Assembly: GCF_000006405.1 (NCBI RefSeq)
Contig: NW_003200415.1
Span: 133,539 to 197,538 of the forward strand
Direction: 5' to 3'
DNA: 64,000 bases
DNA from: Perkinsus marinus ATCC 50983
Lineage: Eukaryota; Perkinsozoa; Perkinsida; Perkinsidae
Shown: positions 46,067 to 57,116 of the stretch, piece by piece
Numbering within the stretch: the first letter of the stretch is position 1
Layout: every line of letters begins with the position of its first letter
Notes under the pieces: generated by a model
The model's database searches: none
What the model saw: the letters and a program-made list of their open reading frames with translations, nothing else
What the model was told of the DNA's origin: nothing
Position numbers and translations under genes: made by a program

Positions 46067-46832
46067 GCGGATGAGCCCCACATGAGAGCCAAGCGATTGA
46101 CCCAAGGTAGCCGCATCACGATTGGACCTCTCACGAGAAGTGATCTGAAAGCAAGCAGTAGCTCCAGTGATGCTCTGGAAAACGAGTGACCCATAGGGGG
46201 AGAGGGGCTACTCTAACGGGCATCAGCCTGTCAATGGGAGTTATATTACTACTACGTGAGAGCTTTTCATTCACCATTACCACTCCAGGGCTCCAAGGCT
46301 ACTTAGGGGAGCCGGACAGCCGAAGGTGCGAGATCCGAGCAGTTGCTGCTGTTGCCAGTTTTATCGATGGCCACCGAAATGGCACACTATAGGATGCTCT
46401 GCATCAGGGGAGCCAGTAATCTCCTCCAGCTCTCAGCGGTGTAGTCGTTGTGGCCTGGTGGGCCAGCATCGCCATCCACACCTCGCATTTACTACTCAGG
46501 AGGCGCCACAGCTGCGAACGACGGAGACCAATCTCGTGTAGTCCAACTCCTACCATACGCAGTCTTCGGTCAAATACATCCACCATGGGAGCCGTACTGA
46601 CGGCTATCCACGACCGCTCCAGCTTGCATATGGTGCAACAACTCCTACGATAGAAGGCTCTAACACATCTTCGTGGGCGGCGAGAAAATCCCCTGTCGGG
46701 TGAGTGACTGTCACTGATGATAAACGACAGCTGCAGGGCTATGATACCATCTATGGGCTCATCCCACTGGGAACACAACAATGCTGTTTGCTCTTGAAAA
46801 CAATACTACACAAGAATAGAAATATCATCGTA
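46067..46832. other. Intergenic, minus-strand genes on both sides
   Basis: Short overlapping frames on both strands carry no domains. It contains the presumed SufD promoter and the 3' flank of the KH gene. Nothing else is recognised. Confidence 0.4.
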
Positions 46833-48989
46833 TTACTCCGTCGGTTTTTCAGCGGTAACCGCAGCAGGGGTACTCTTATCCACACCGGCAAGACGTCGAT
46901 CTACTGCTGCTTGCTCCTTGGCCTCAGCCTCATCACCATCATCACGGAGCAGAGCGTCCGTCAACCCATACTGCCTCTTGAGGTTATCAACATAGTCCTT
47001 CATCTCCTTCCTCTTCTCCTGAGGGGCATCAGCTATTGCCCTGTCACACTGCCCGATGTAGTCTTTCCACTGTTTCAAAGTAGCGGGATCCATCACAGGT
47101 GCCGCTACTGTTGTCGAACCCGCTGAGGTAGTCCCGCCACCAGCAGCAGCAGCAGGAGGAGCGGCCTGGCGTATCTTCCCAGCGGCCATATCAGCCATGG
47201 CCTGCTGGTAAGCCGCCTGAGCAATAGCTTGCTCGTTCGGCCAGTGTGAATACTGGGAGGCCGCCCAAGCCTGTTGCTGCTGCATATTGCCAAACTGCTG
47301 TGCTTGAGCATTAAAATAAGCCCTGAAATCAAAATCCGTCGAGGAGTGTTGGAGGAATATATGTTCGCTCTCCTCAGCTGAGTTCAGGAGTTTCCTCGCT
47401 AATCATGAAAGTTTACATAGTAGAAGTGTACAGAAACCAATAAACACCTGCTGCAATTTCCTCACCAAAACATGTAGTTGACCATGTGCATATTCCCCCC
47501 CCCCCCACACTGCCGTCGACCCCTCATCCAAGGGAGCTCACCCAGAGCTGTTGTCCAGCGCCGTCATCCTCACCACGGCCTGGTTGATATCGTAGGTGCC
47601 AGCGATGACCGACATGACGTATTCGGCCGCCTTCTCAACAGCATGCTCCGGTCCAGAGATGGTCATGATGCGATCCTCTTTGGAGCCACGGGAACTGCGG
47701 TTATCTGCGGTAGAGTAGAGCGATGGGCTTCATAAACGGTGCCCTTGGGTCACTATTCAATGCTGGTGCTTTAGCCACTTACTGTGCGGAACACTAAGCG
47801 ATGACTAAAGGGGTTCCCCACGACGACCATAGGGAGAATTAGAAGAAGTGAATGGCAACTGCATGATATTCCAACACAGGTTTTCAGCAGTAGAAGCTGC
47901 AGCTAAGACTACGCTCAATTTCGAACAGCGACCACCTCTGACAGCCCCTATCGCCCTGATGGGAATAACTTCATAGAGATGCGCGGCATTCGATGGTGAT
48001 GATGATGATGATAATGAGTTCACACGGACTTACCAACTTGTAGCTTAGCCCCGGTGTCGGCCTCGATAGTTTTGATAACAGACCCTTTAGGGCCGATAAC
48101 ACTGCCCACGTGGATGTAGGGTAGAGGGATCTCCTACAGAGAAGAATAACCGCGAGCACCGCCGATTCGACTACCTTCCGTGTCTCCTTGCCACCAGCTT
48201 GCATGAGCTGCTCATCAGTGTAGTCATCCCAGTTGCCGACCATCGCTTGAACATATGTCACCGCCCCATCGACGCAGGTCTGCGTGGCTAACAACACAGC
48301 GATGTAGGCGGACCAGCATGGGTGTGCCCTACGCCCTGATATCTTCACTCGAGCGAAGCCCCCAGGCTGCCCTGGTTGGCACTGGATCTTGCACAGTGTA
48401 GTGCTCTGCAGCTGGTTAATGGTCGCCCCACGGGGCCCGATGATCTGAATAGGGGCTCTATAAGCAAGGACGGCACCGGGCCAGTCCACTCACCCTTCCC
48501 ATCACCGAGTGCGGGCACTTCACCTCACGAACAAACTCCTCTGGAAGTGATGATGCTATTATGGCACCATAGAACTTCGACGCGCTATTCTCCCCTATAC
48601 AAAAACAATACCTCGCGCTATATCCCTATTATCACCTCCAGGAGTGATATCTAGCCGAACCGGAGGAGTAGTAGGCATCGGTGGACGAGCGAGAGGTCCC
48701 TGCTGGGCCGGTGACTGCGAACCCTGTGGTTGCAGAATCACCCCCTGCTGCTGGGCACCTATCGGGATCTCATAATAACACGGCAGGAAAAGTACTCACT
48801 TGAAGTGACTCTCGCCGCAGCGGCAGCAGCAGCAGCTGCAGCTGCTTGGGCCACCAACTCTGCTATGGCCGGCTTCTTCTCAGGCGGCAGACTAGGAGCC
48901 TCGTCACCACCACTAGCAGAGCTCTGATCCAATCCACGTTTCACCCCCGTTGAGGGCCCATCGGAGGCTGCCATACCACTGCTATCCAT
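46833..48989 (-). CDS. KH-domain RNA-binding protein (FUBP/KSRP-like)
   Basis: ATG 48989 begins a disordered head (MDSSGMAASDGPSTGVKRGL) with a run of about eleven Ala, then a Gln/Pro-rich exon (AQQQGVILQPQGSQSPAQQG). KH domain 1 is split: SLPEEFVREVKCPHSVMGR, then IIGPRGATINQLQSTTLCKI (GPRG loop). KH domain 2: LPYIHVGSVIGPKGSVIKTI, EADTGAKLQV, then EDRIMTISGPEHAVEKAAEY. The last exon is Gln/Ala-rich (MQQQQAWAASQYSHWPNEQA) and ends at 46833, like the C-terminus of far-upstream-element-binding proteins. Such proteins bind single-stranded RNA or DNA in splicing and mRNA decay. The intron between KH2 and the Q-rich exon contains element A copy 2 and a 13-14 nt C run. Confidence 0.83.
47344..47512 (+). 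mobile_element. MITE-like element A, copy 2 (intronic)
   Basis: Full-length copy, 169 bp, filling most of an intron of the KH gene: the left end GAGTGTTGGAGGAATATATG is a worn TIR, then TTCGCTCTCCTCAGCTGAGT, and the right end is CATGTGCATATTC...CCACACTG. It lies about 20-30 nt from each splice site. Confidence 0.82.
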
Positions 48990-50380
48990 GGAGTATGACA
49001 CCACTGCCCTAGTAACGTAAACTACCCTCCCTAGACATCTAACACAACTACGCCTCGTCAGGAAAAGTCGGACCGCAACGAGGACTAGCCACTCAGGAAA
49101 TCCCCGATGTCGAAAACCTTCGTATAACTGAGTGGTGCGCATGGTCTCTAACGCGCTGTGGTTTGTGGGGTCCGACTCACAGTGGTGGACGTGATTAACT
49201 TTCATTTTTACCATGAATGTTGCTTGTGATATGCTTGATGTTCACACTAAGTGTCGTTGTCAAAATATACGTTGTTTAGAAATTCCAGGCTCTTCAAGTT
49301 GTCCACGAAGTTTTGAAGCACCCTTTATGCTGAACACAATAGGCCTGTATAACCTTGGCACCTGTAACTGACAACGACATTGACGCACTCCACTTCATAA
49401 TAGACATTTGTGTTTCAGCGATGTGAAGGGAAACGATAGAAGATGTCTCGTATGTGCTGCGGGAGCATAACGCCCAAGCCGGCGAGCAGTAATGGCCATA
49501 CCACTCCTTGAGAAAATACAAAGTTTTGTGGTAGTGGTAATCAGGTGAAACTGACAACTTGAAGTGAAACGGAGGGAGTGGAGACAGTATGAAGCAATAG
49601 GCATATCAGAGTAACCTAGGAGCTTCCTACAGCGTGTCATTCCTGAGAACTTATCCTAGGCAGCGCAATAGATGCTCCTGCCCCAGCTAGTCCTCCCCTT
49701 ATTTTAACGCTTCTCACCTTCGTTCACCTCAGTTCTCACCGGCGACAGGAATCATGGAGAAGCAACACCACCAAAGGGATCCTCCTGGCCGAGAATGGGA
49801 GGTCAAGGACCATGCTACACATATCACATTGGAGCCTTGTTCTAGAGAAGAAGGCTTCATCTTCTGTCACACACGTCAGCCTCGATCGAGCCCGTGGTGC
49901 CGACCTTTGCACGCGTGCGCAAATGAAATCCCATCACGAATTCAAGAAGGCTTCATGAAGTTTGACGTACCCAGGATTCGAACCCGGGACCTACACGGAG
50001 CGGCTGATTGAAACGCCCTCGGTCCGCGATTGCAATTCATAGTATCAATTTCACGAAGCGATGGAGTACTTCGATCCTGATTTCGAAGGAGTTGATGGTT
50101 CAAAGAACACTTCTCGAGAGTCTTCACGGAGGATTTTGAAAGCACTCTAGGCAAAATTTGGCGGTTCTATACGTAAGGATATCAAAAATGCATCTTCAAA
50201 AAGAGGTTTGAAATATGCCCGAGGTCTTGTTGCCCGAAAGAGGTTTCGATGTTTATCAAATCTGGAATTCAAATCGTACTATACGTGTAAGAATCGATTC
50301 TGAGTTTCGAAATCGATATATTGAATTATCCCACTTTAGTGAGCTCCTCAGTTGTTGTTGTTGTTTTTGTTGGTCGGAAC
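48990..50380. other. Intergenic, divergent promoters; tRNA-like T-arm
   Basis: About 1.4 kb separate the KH gene (-) and TFIIE-alpha (+). On the minus strand at 49991-49974 there is a perfect T-arm-like hairpin (5-bp stem, loop TTCGAAT), preceded by tRNA-like bases, but no matching acceptor stem. It is probably a tRNA relic or SINE head rather than a working gene. No other feature is seen. Confidence 0.4.
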
Positions 50381-52518
50381 ATGTCGGATAAGTACTACGT
50401 TTCGGTACCAGGGTCCTCAAGGGCACCTCCTGGGTTCTCACCCTTCAACCCAGCTCTTTTCAAGGATGCTGTTGGTGAGGCCATTTTCCTGAGTTTCCAT
50501 ACCACACCATGGGCACTTTTCAGAATGTTTGTGCGGCATGTTCTACGGTGATGTCGAGAACATGGTAGTGATGTTCCTACTTCACAACCATAATGTGGCT
50601 TATCCCGACCAGCAGATAGCAGAGGTGATCCGTGATACCAACGCTTATGTGAAATAACATGTCCCAGGGATTGAACCTGGCTGTTAAGCAAGTCCGAGGA
50701 GCTCTTGACGCCTCGCTCTGCCGTGACCACATCGTGGAGATGGAGAACCCCCAGGTTAGGGTAGTGTAGGCCTAAGCCCTCAGCTCTGCCCCTTAGGGTG
50801 AATCCTCTCGGCATGCCAAGCCTGGCAGCTCTATGAATTGGTACCGACTCTCCCCGAACGTCATCTGCGCTTCGATATATCGACTCCAACAAGTACGACG
50901 ACAACTGCAGGAGCAGCTGGCTCGGTGGCAAATGGCTGAGGAATTCAACTGTGATAGTAATAATGAAAGGCAACCATGGGTAGATATGATTAAATGATAT
51001 ATAATTTACTAGGAAATTATCATTTATTAATATCTAGTTGCAGGGCTTTAAATGCAGTATCAGAATATCTGTTCGCTTCCCTCAGCTGAGCTCAGGAGTT
51101 TTCTCACTAATTATACAAGTCTACACACTTATTCAGCTACGAGTATTCCGAAACTAACAAAAAATTTCCCGAATTTTCCTCAAAATTTTCAGGTTTCCAT
51201 CAACACATGTAGCCGACTACGTATATATTCTCCCACACTGTTTAAATGTATGGTCATTTATACGCTATCTATATTATGATTCTCGTATATTATATATTGG
51301 GGTTTCACCCATAATTCGGAAAACACTAGTGAAAAAACTTTCCACGACTACCGCATACCGCAAATATCGCAAAGTTTTTCGCAAAGTATTACACCACTCC
51401 ACGTAAAACGGGCGAAACACAATTGTATTGTAATGAATAGTATTAGAGTATTAGATAGTAACAGCATGCCTGATATTGACAGGCATATCCTCTCGGCATT
51501 ATAGATAGTACTTATGGTTATATAGTTGTCGCCTTCAGAATGCAATCGGGTGTTTGACACCTTGCGGGCCATCTCGCTGGTAGGCGCTGATGGTCTCTTT
51601 CATTGCGACATATGTGATAGAGAGCTCACCGCTACTAATAATAAGGATAAGAAGGCAGAAGTAGAGAGCAGGATACTACGTGCCACGCAACAGCTGTCGG
51701 GCCTTGAACGGAGGTTGGAGTTATGCAGGTAGTAGAGGACAGTGTGGGAATATGTGTTCCCTTGCCTCAGCTGAGTTCGGATGTTTACAAACGAACTCGG
51801 CTGGAATTGTACAGAAACTAATGAGAATTTCCCAACACACGCAGTAGAGGGCTGTACTGATAGCAGCAATAAATCGCATCTCAGGGGTATGTACATTCCT
51901 CGGCCTATGGTCGTCAAGAAGACTATGCTGGAGAAGATACGGGCTGAGCGGGCCAAAGAGGAGGCGGCGATGGAGAATCATACTGGTCCTAGTGTTAGCA
52001 GTGGCGTTCAGGAGATCTTCGGCAATGCTGGAGAGTGGAAGCCCCAGGCTATCGGCCCTTCGCCGAATCAATCTTCTGCTTTTGGTAAGACTGCAGTGGT
52101 AGCGCCGAGTTGGCTCAACACAGAGTCTACTACGACTAAGATAGAAGTGGTGAACCACAATAAGGATCAAGTGAAGAAGCGGCCTGCAGAGGATTCCTTC
52201 GATAAGGAGGCGTTTGAACGTGTAAAGCGACAAGAGCTAGCTCGAGAGGCGGAGAAGCTGAAGCACTTCGATGTGACGCGTCTACCAGGGGCTCAAGAGG
52301 TCATGGCTCAGCGGTCTGTGAAGGCCGAGTTGAAGGCTGAGGAACCCTCTTCTGGTGACAAGCCTGACGTTATGGTGACTGTGGCTGGAGTGAAGTATAA
52401 GCTCTCTGTAGTGCGGCAGAGGGACGACTTGCAGGACAAGATGACGGATGAGGAGTATGAGCGGTATGACGATGAAGTACAGAAGCTTCTATCAGCTGGG
52501 GGAGGAACAATCAGTTGA
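50381..52518 (+). CDS. GTF2E1: General transcription factor IIE subunit alpha (TFIIE-alpha)
   Basis: Exons from ATG 50381 join through short introns, for example GTGAGG...TTTTCAG (about 50475-50522) and 50619-50661. The winged helix reads MFYGDVENMVVMFLLHNHNV, then QIAEGLNLAVKQVRGALDAS and LCRDHIVEMENPQ. The next exon gives MNWYRLSPNVICASIYRLQQ, VRRQLQEQL and EEFNC. After a roughly 560-nt intron comes the zinc-ribbon half (ECNRVFDTL, GLFHCDICDRELTA). The last exon (from 51893) ends with the family's acidic C-terminal block (DKMTDEEYERYDDEVQKLLS). TFIIE-alpha recruits and regulates TFIIH at RNA polymerase II promoters. The large intron holds element A copy 3 and element B copy 1, and the following intron holds A copy 4. 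One zinc-ligand cysteine is not obvious, perhaps because an exon edge is misplaced. Confidence 0.87.
51055..51240 (+). mobile_element. MITE-like element A, copy 3 (intronic)
   Basis: Full-length copy, 186 bp, in the large TFIIE-alpha intron: left end CAGTATCAGAATATCTG, internal TCAGCTGAGCTCAGGAG and AATTTTCCTCAAAATTTTC, right end ATATATTCTCCCACACTG. Confidence 0.85.
51299..51420 (-). mobile_element. MITE-like element B, copy 1 (intronic)
   Basis: In the same TFIIE-alpha intron, 58 bp after A copy 3. Ends GGGGTTTCACCC and CGTAAAACGGGCGAAAC; internal AACACTAGTGAAAAA and CACGACTACCGCATAC. Orientation is defined relative to copy 4. Confidence 0.8.
51740..51842 (+). mobile_element. MITE-like element A, copy 4 (3'-truncated, intronic)
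   Basis: Starts 11 nt after a TFIIE-alpha 5' splice site with the best-preserved left TIR (CAGTGTGGGAATATGTG), continues CCTCAGCTGAGTTCGG and ATTGTACAGAAAC, and loses similarity after ATGAGAATTTCCC. The right TIR is missing. Confidence 0.75.
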
Positions 52519-52756
52519 TGATCGCACTGACTTCATTACTATTGTGTTGTACTGGGCTTGAAGTGTCGTGACATGGAAATGGTAGTAGGAAAGGGCACCT
52601 TGATGTAGTTGTTGGTCGCTGTGTAGAAACTAACGAGGAGGAATATAGTGATTAGTAAATGCGCTAATTCGATATAGCGGTATAGACTATGAATTGTGCG
52701 AAAATTGGTATATAGAATTATTGTCGAGCCGCTCAATGGGACTGGTATATCTCTGT

Positions 52757-52870
52757 TAGTGTGTTAAAATATGCACATGGTCAGCGGCATATTTTGGTGA
52801 CCATATGAAAATTCTGGGAAAATTTTATGTGGATTCCTTTATATTTCTAGTCAGATTGGTGTATGTGTTC
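52757..52870 (-). mobile_element. MITE-like element A, copy 5 (truncated)
   Basis: Reverse copy between TFIIE-alpha and WDR18: TAGTGTGTTAAAATATGCAC, ATGGTCAGC, then AAAATTCTGGGAAAATTTT and GATTGGTGTATGTG, as in copy 1. Similarity stops before the CAGCTGAG half. Confidence 0.65.
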
Positions 52871-52928
52871 TTCTACACGATGCAGTCCAGCCTCGTTTTC
52901 AGGGCTGTTGTTGTTGTAATCTTGTAGC

Positions 52929-55900
52929 ATGCCTTCGCACAGTGTTCTTGGCATGTTGGACGTGGCCCTCGTGCCCACGACTGGCAGTGGTAGTGGCGTC
53001 TTCGTTATTGATGTCCACACTGGAGCCATCACGAGGCAGCTGAAGGTAGTTATTTTCGAAGGCACAGTCCATCGGCATGGTGAAAACTGCACATGTGTTG
53101 AAAATTCTGAGGAAAATTTTGTGGGATTCTCGCTGGTTTCTGTGGAGTTGCAACTCAACTCGTGTATAAACTCCTATGATTAGCGGAAAAAACTCACGAG
53201 CACAGCTGAGTAAAGTGAACATGTTTCGCACAGAATCGTTTACCATGCTTTCGTGCATTCAGGATTCTACATCGACCACTGTGGTCCTCACTGCTGACGG
53301 CTATGTATGTGCGGCACAGAGTAACAAGGGGCTGCTGCACTATTGGAAGATGACCGACGCTGGCTTGGATGATGACGATGAGGATAACCTCAGAGGAGTG
53401 TCCTCGAATCCATGCTACAAGTGCTCTACACCAGAGGTGGTCGCGTACTACCGATGAACATTTCATCCTTTTCCGTTTTTAGAAGCTCTGCAGTTTACTC
53501 TTCAGTGATGGGCCAGCACAGTTGTTGATTGCTGGTGGAGTCTCCGGCACGATTTACGTGTGGCAGTTGTAGGAAGCATCACTTTAGTGACCTCTTACTG
53601 AAGTTGTGATATTATCCTTTTGCAGGAGTACGGGCCGACTTATGCGTACATGGAAAGCTCACTATTCGGGAGTTACTCAAATGAGGCTCACTGCTGATGC
53701 CTCGTTCTTGGTAACGGCCAGTCTGGACACTACAGTGAAGGTGGGGTCGGGGAGTGCACACTACTTTGGAGTGTCAGTTTGATTTTATAGGTGTTCACTT
53801 TGTCGAGTCTGATAACCTCGGGAGGAGGCGGAGGTAGGGCATCGATCGACGTATATGATTGGGAGCATCATCGTTGTTTCTCATCTCAGGCGGTGCTCCA
53901 TCACCAGCACGTGTTTTTCGTGGGCATACTCTGCCAGTACATGCACTAGATATCCTGCAGGAGGCGGGAGTATCCGAGCCATCTAGGTAGGCTGGGGTCT
54001 TCGTATGGGAATATAAATTTCACGTGTACTAATGTATTTCCATTCACATTGAAATGCTGTTATCTCTTGCATACTAATACACTAATGCTGAAATGTAATG
54101 AAATATGTATTCACGAGTGATACCAGTGATATGAAAAACACTAGTGAAGAATATATTTCACGACTACTGCATACCGCGCATATCGGTGTTTTCACCGAGT
54201 ATTACGCCACTTCATGTGGAACGGGTGAAACTCGAGTATTGATATATTTTTATTTCACCATTTGGATTCATACAAACATATATGTATACCGCGAGAATGT
54301 GAGTACAGTATTGTATTTATACTTCTTGTAAAAATGCAGATGAATCTACCCTGAGCACAGGACTGATGAACTAATAGCTAAATACTAGGGTATAGTGGAG
54401 TTTCAATATGTAAAGTATTCTACTGCTGGCAGCTGGGGGTCGCTAAAGGGTCTTCCTACTTATCGAGCTCTCTGCCGTGTAACACACTGTGTACCAGTTC
54501 ATACCAGGCTCAGGCAGCAGTGACTGAGCCTGCAGCTGAACCACTGTACTGGCTATTGCTCGCCTGGTCGAAGGGGTGCTGCGCAAGGAGAAAAAGATGG
54601 AGTCTCGTTCATTCTACGCGAAGTAGCGTTATACTCTATGTGAAAAACGCGAAATTCGCGATATGAAATGAATTGAAAATCCTTGGCGAATGATCCCATA
54701 TAACGTAAGACACATCACATATTCCGCACGTTATTCATTTCTCGCATGTGGTTTTTCGTGAAGTGAAATGTGTGATATGTTTTTCACTAGTGATTTTCAT
54801 ATCACGGGTGAAACTCCAATATATAGATTCAACTATTTCACGTAGAATATCGATACAGTGGTGATAAAGATAGGGTCTTCTGTGTAGTGTAATAGAGAAA
54901 GCTTTGGAGCTGGGACCATCGAGGTCGTTGTCAGGATCCTTATCAGTTCGGGCTCTGCAGACGGCAGTGTGAAAATATGGGAGTTCACGCCTGGAGGGAG
55001 TGGTCGGCAAGTGGCAACCTTCAATCTGCCCACTCCTGTTCACCACATTGCCCTGAGCCCTCGAGGGCCACTCTATGTTGGTGGTGATGATGGTAGAGTG
55101 CACGTGAGTTCATGGGAGGAGCTGCTGAGAGACTACAGGTGTTGACTGCAGGTGATCGATATACAGAGCAAGGAGATCAACGTCCTCACGGGCTCCCATG
55201 GGTCTGCTCTGCTCGGCCTAGGATGCAGTAAGTGTCGTTTGATATTCGCCCCATTCAATGGAGTTTCACAACCCGTTTTACGTGGAGTGGCGTAAAACTC
55301 GGTGAAAAACGCGATATTCGCGGCCTGTAGTAGTCGTGAAATATGTTTTTCACTAGTGCTTCTCATATCACGGGTAAAACTCCAGTGTTCAGCTGGGCTC
55401 GGAAATTTTTATACGAATGTGAGAATTCTCCAAAATTTTTCTCAAAATTTTCTCAGTGTCACCAATACGACCATAGTTGACCATGTGGATGCTATTTCCC
55501 CACAGTCCATCATCCGCCGCTGGTAGGTGTTGACGGTAGTCGAGTGGTGAGCGTAGCAGCAGATGGCTTGCGCATCTGGGATGTATTCAGTGGGCAGACG
55601 ATCAAGCAGGTAAATGCCCTAGGGGGTCTGTTATAAGATGAGGTTGTTGGTCAGGTCTCTACAGCACAGTTGAGTCTCCAATCCCCTTGTGGGTTAACTA
55701 TGTTGTCTCGTGTGGATTTTATGAGGCATCCTAGCGGCTCTGTGGCTCCTCGATTTCAAGCACTTCAGAGGGTACTCACCCCAGTGGATGATCTCGAGGC
55801 CCTTCCTGTGCCCTCGCGGAAAACGGAGCCTAGGAAAACCGCATCGATAAGAGATGTGTTTGAAATCGATTTGGAAAGGGAGAGGGAACGGTCTCCTGTC

Positions 55901-56787
55901 TCGTGCCTTACGTATGGTCTTCTTGAGGACGTCTTTGCCTCACCTGCGTGCGATGAGGCAGTCAGCGAAGCCAATCGAGTGGTAGGACCTTCGTGTTAGA
56001 GCAGTGCTAGAATATATGTTTGCTCTCCCCAGCTGAGCTTGAGAGTTTCTCCACTGATTATAGAGGTTCACATACGAGTCCGCCTAGAAGTGTACAGGAC
56101 TCGATGAGAATTTTCAGTATTGTCAACAACATATGTGGTTGACCATTTTCATATTTCCCCACACTGGGGTTTGATTAACTCACAATATGCTGCCTATACA
56201 GCATGAGTTCATGCACTTGCTATGATATTGTAGTCCATGAACTGAGATCATATATATTCTCTGAATCACCGTTCAATTTCTTAGAGAGATAAGTGGCAAA
56301 ACGTTGCGTTCACCCTCTATCAGCAAGGCAGCAAGCAAGGCGGTAGTTCCTCCTCCTCGAGCGCCACCCTTGCTGTTGAGTCGTCAGTAGTGATACCACC
56401 GGCCGTGATGGAGCCTGTAAGTATATTATAATAATACTACAATGTTTAGGGTTGTAACACTGTGTGCGTTGTGAATAGTTGTATTCATATATACGGTTTG
56501 GAAGAGTTGTAATGAGCGATTTCGTTTTAATTTCCACTTATATTTTGATATCTCATCGCCAAATCTCATACTTTTGCTATTTTTATGATTATAAGCATTT
56601 CATATATGATATTTCATTACTTGAATTTTCACGAGGTTGAGATTTCTTATCCCGTTAGGCCGCGGAAGCTACTAAGGAACCCGAGGCGCCTCCGAAAGAG
56701 AAGAGGACGGTGAAATGTACAGTCGGAGGATCGTCTCGCCCCAAACGTAAAGCAGCGAAAAAGTCCATTAAGAAGAAGAAAGCTTAG
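52929..56787 (+). CDS. WDR18: WDR18/Ipi3-like WD40 ribosome-biogenesis protein
   Basis: ATG 52929 gives MPSHSVLGMLDVALVPTTGS, then VFVIDVHTGAITRQLK. Following exons: VVLTADGYVCAAQSNKGLLH with YWKM, SDGPAQLLIAGGVSGTIYVW, RTWKAHYSGVTQMRLTADAS, FLVTASLDTTVKVFTLSSLI, then (after removing an intron of about 56 nt beginning GTAGGG) FRGHTLPVHALDILQEAG. More propeller blades come from about 54930 (SGSADGSVKIWEFTPGG), SPRGPLYVGGDDGRVH and VAADGLRIWDVFSGQTIKQ. The tail exons (DDLEALPVPSRKTEPRKTAS, then a Lys-rich end KRKAAKKSIKKKKA) finish at TAG 56785. Blade order, HTLPV and the basic tail match WDR18/Ipi3, a Rix1-complex member in 60S maturation. Its introns are swollen by elements A and B. Confidence 0.85.
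53073..53233 (-). mobile_element. MITE-like element A, copy 6 (fills a WDR18 intron)
   Basis: Reverse copy: GGTGAAAACTGCACATGTG, then AAAATTCTGAGGAAAATTTT, GAGCACAGCTGAG and AAGTGAACATGTTTCGCACAG. Its last bases CACAG coincide with a usable 3' splice site of the WDR18 intron that begins at 53045. Confidence 0.72.
54111..54236 (-). mobile_element. MITE-like element B, copy 2 (intronic)
   Basis: Within a WDR18 intron: AGTGATATGAAAAACACTAG, TATTTCACGACTACTGCATA, ATTACGCCACTTCATG and the right end GAACGGGTGAAACTC. The left TIR is worn. Confidence 0.75.
54599..54818 (+). mobile_element. MITE-like element B, copy 3 (expanded, intronic)
   Basis: Begins GGAGTCTCGTTCATTCTACG and AAAACGCGAAATTCGCGATA, has about 90 extra bases inside, then GTTTTTCACTAGTGATTTTC and the right end ATCACGGGTGAAACTCCA. 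Confidence 0.68.
55259..55384 (+). mobile_element. MITE-like element B, copy 4 (intronic)
   Basis: Good copy, 126 bp: left TGGAGTTTCACAACCCG, internal TGGCGTAAAACTCGGTGAAA and GTAGTCGTGAAATATG, right CATATCACGGGTAAAACTCCA. It is immediately followed by a truncated A element. Confidence 0.85.
55385..55500 (+). mobile_element. MITE-like element A, copy 7 (5'-truncated)
   Basis: Abuts B copy 4. It retains CAGCTGGGCTCGG, ATTTTTCTCAAAATTTTCTC and ACCATAGTTGACCATGTG. The right end TTTCCCCACAG serves as a 3' splice site before the next WDR18 exon. Confidence 0.72.
56002..56166 (+). mobile_element. MITE-like element A, copy 8 (intronic)
   Basis: Full-length copy, 165 bp, in the WDR18 intron starting at 55982: left CAGTGCTAGAATATATG, then TTTGCTCTCCCCAGCTGAG, AAGTGTACAGGACTC and the right end CATATTTCCCCACACTG. 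Confidence 0.85.
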
Positions 56788-57116
56788 CGATCGTCTACCC
56801 AAACGTTAACGTTTCTACTGCCTTTGGCTACTGGTGTTTCGTGGAAGTATTTCGTGGCGCGCGAGAAATCACCCCGGGTGTTCCCATTGAACACAGTGTC
56901 TCCATTGTCGCTAGCAGAACTGTTGAGGGTTGGATTCGTCGTGCTTCCATCAGCATGCCCTCTCTGTCCGTCGTCACTGGGCCGTGAGGCTAAGGAGAAT
57001 CCAGCCCGATGGGCCCTTGAAAGTGACAATTTTAAGAACTGTGAGAGTAAGTGGAGGACCTGGGATTCGAACCTGGGTGGGTGTCAATCACACCGCTAGT
57101 GTCGGCTAGAGCAACT
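56788..57116. other. Intergenic after WDR18; T-arm-like motif
   Basis: Holds an open frame without domains and, at 57061-57078, a nearly palindromic T-arm-like motif (TGGGATTCGAACCTGGG) that does not fold into a tRNA. Nothing else is seen. Confidence 0.35.

Noticed and set aside
50643-50690. tRNA-like T-arm at about 50650
   Set aside because: Although it has a perfect five-pair stem, the bases encode and flank the conserved TFIIE-alpha winged-helix exon (GLNLAVKQVRGALD), and no acceptor stem exists.
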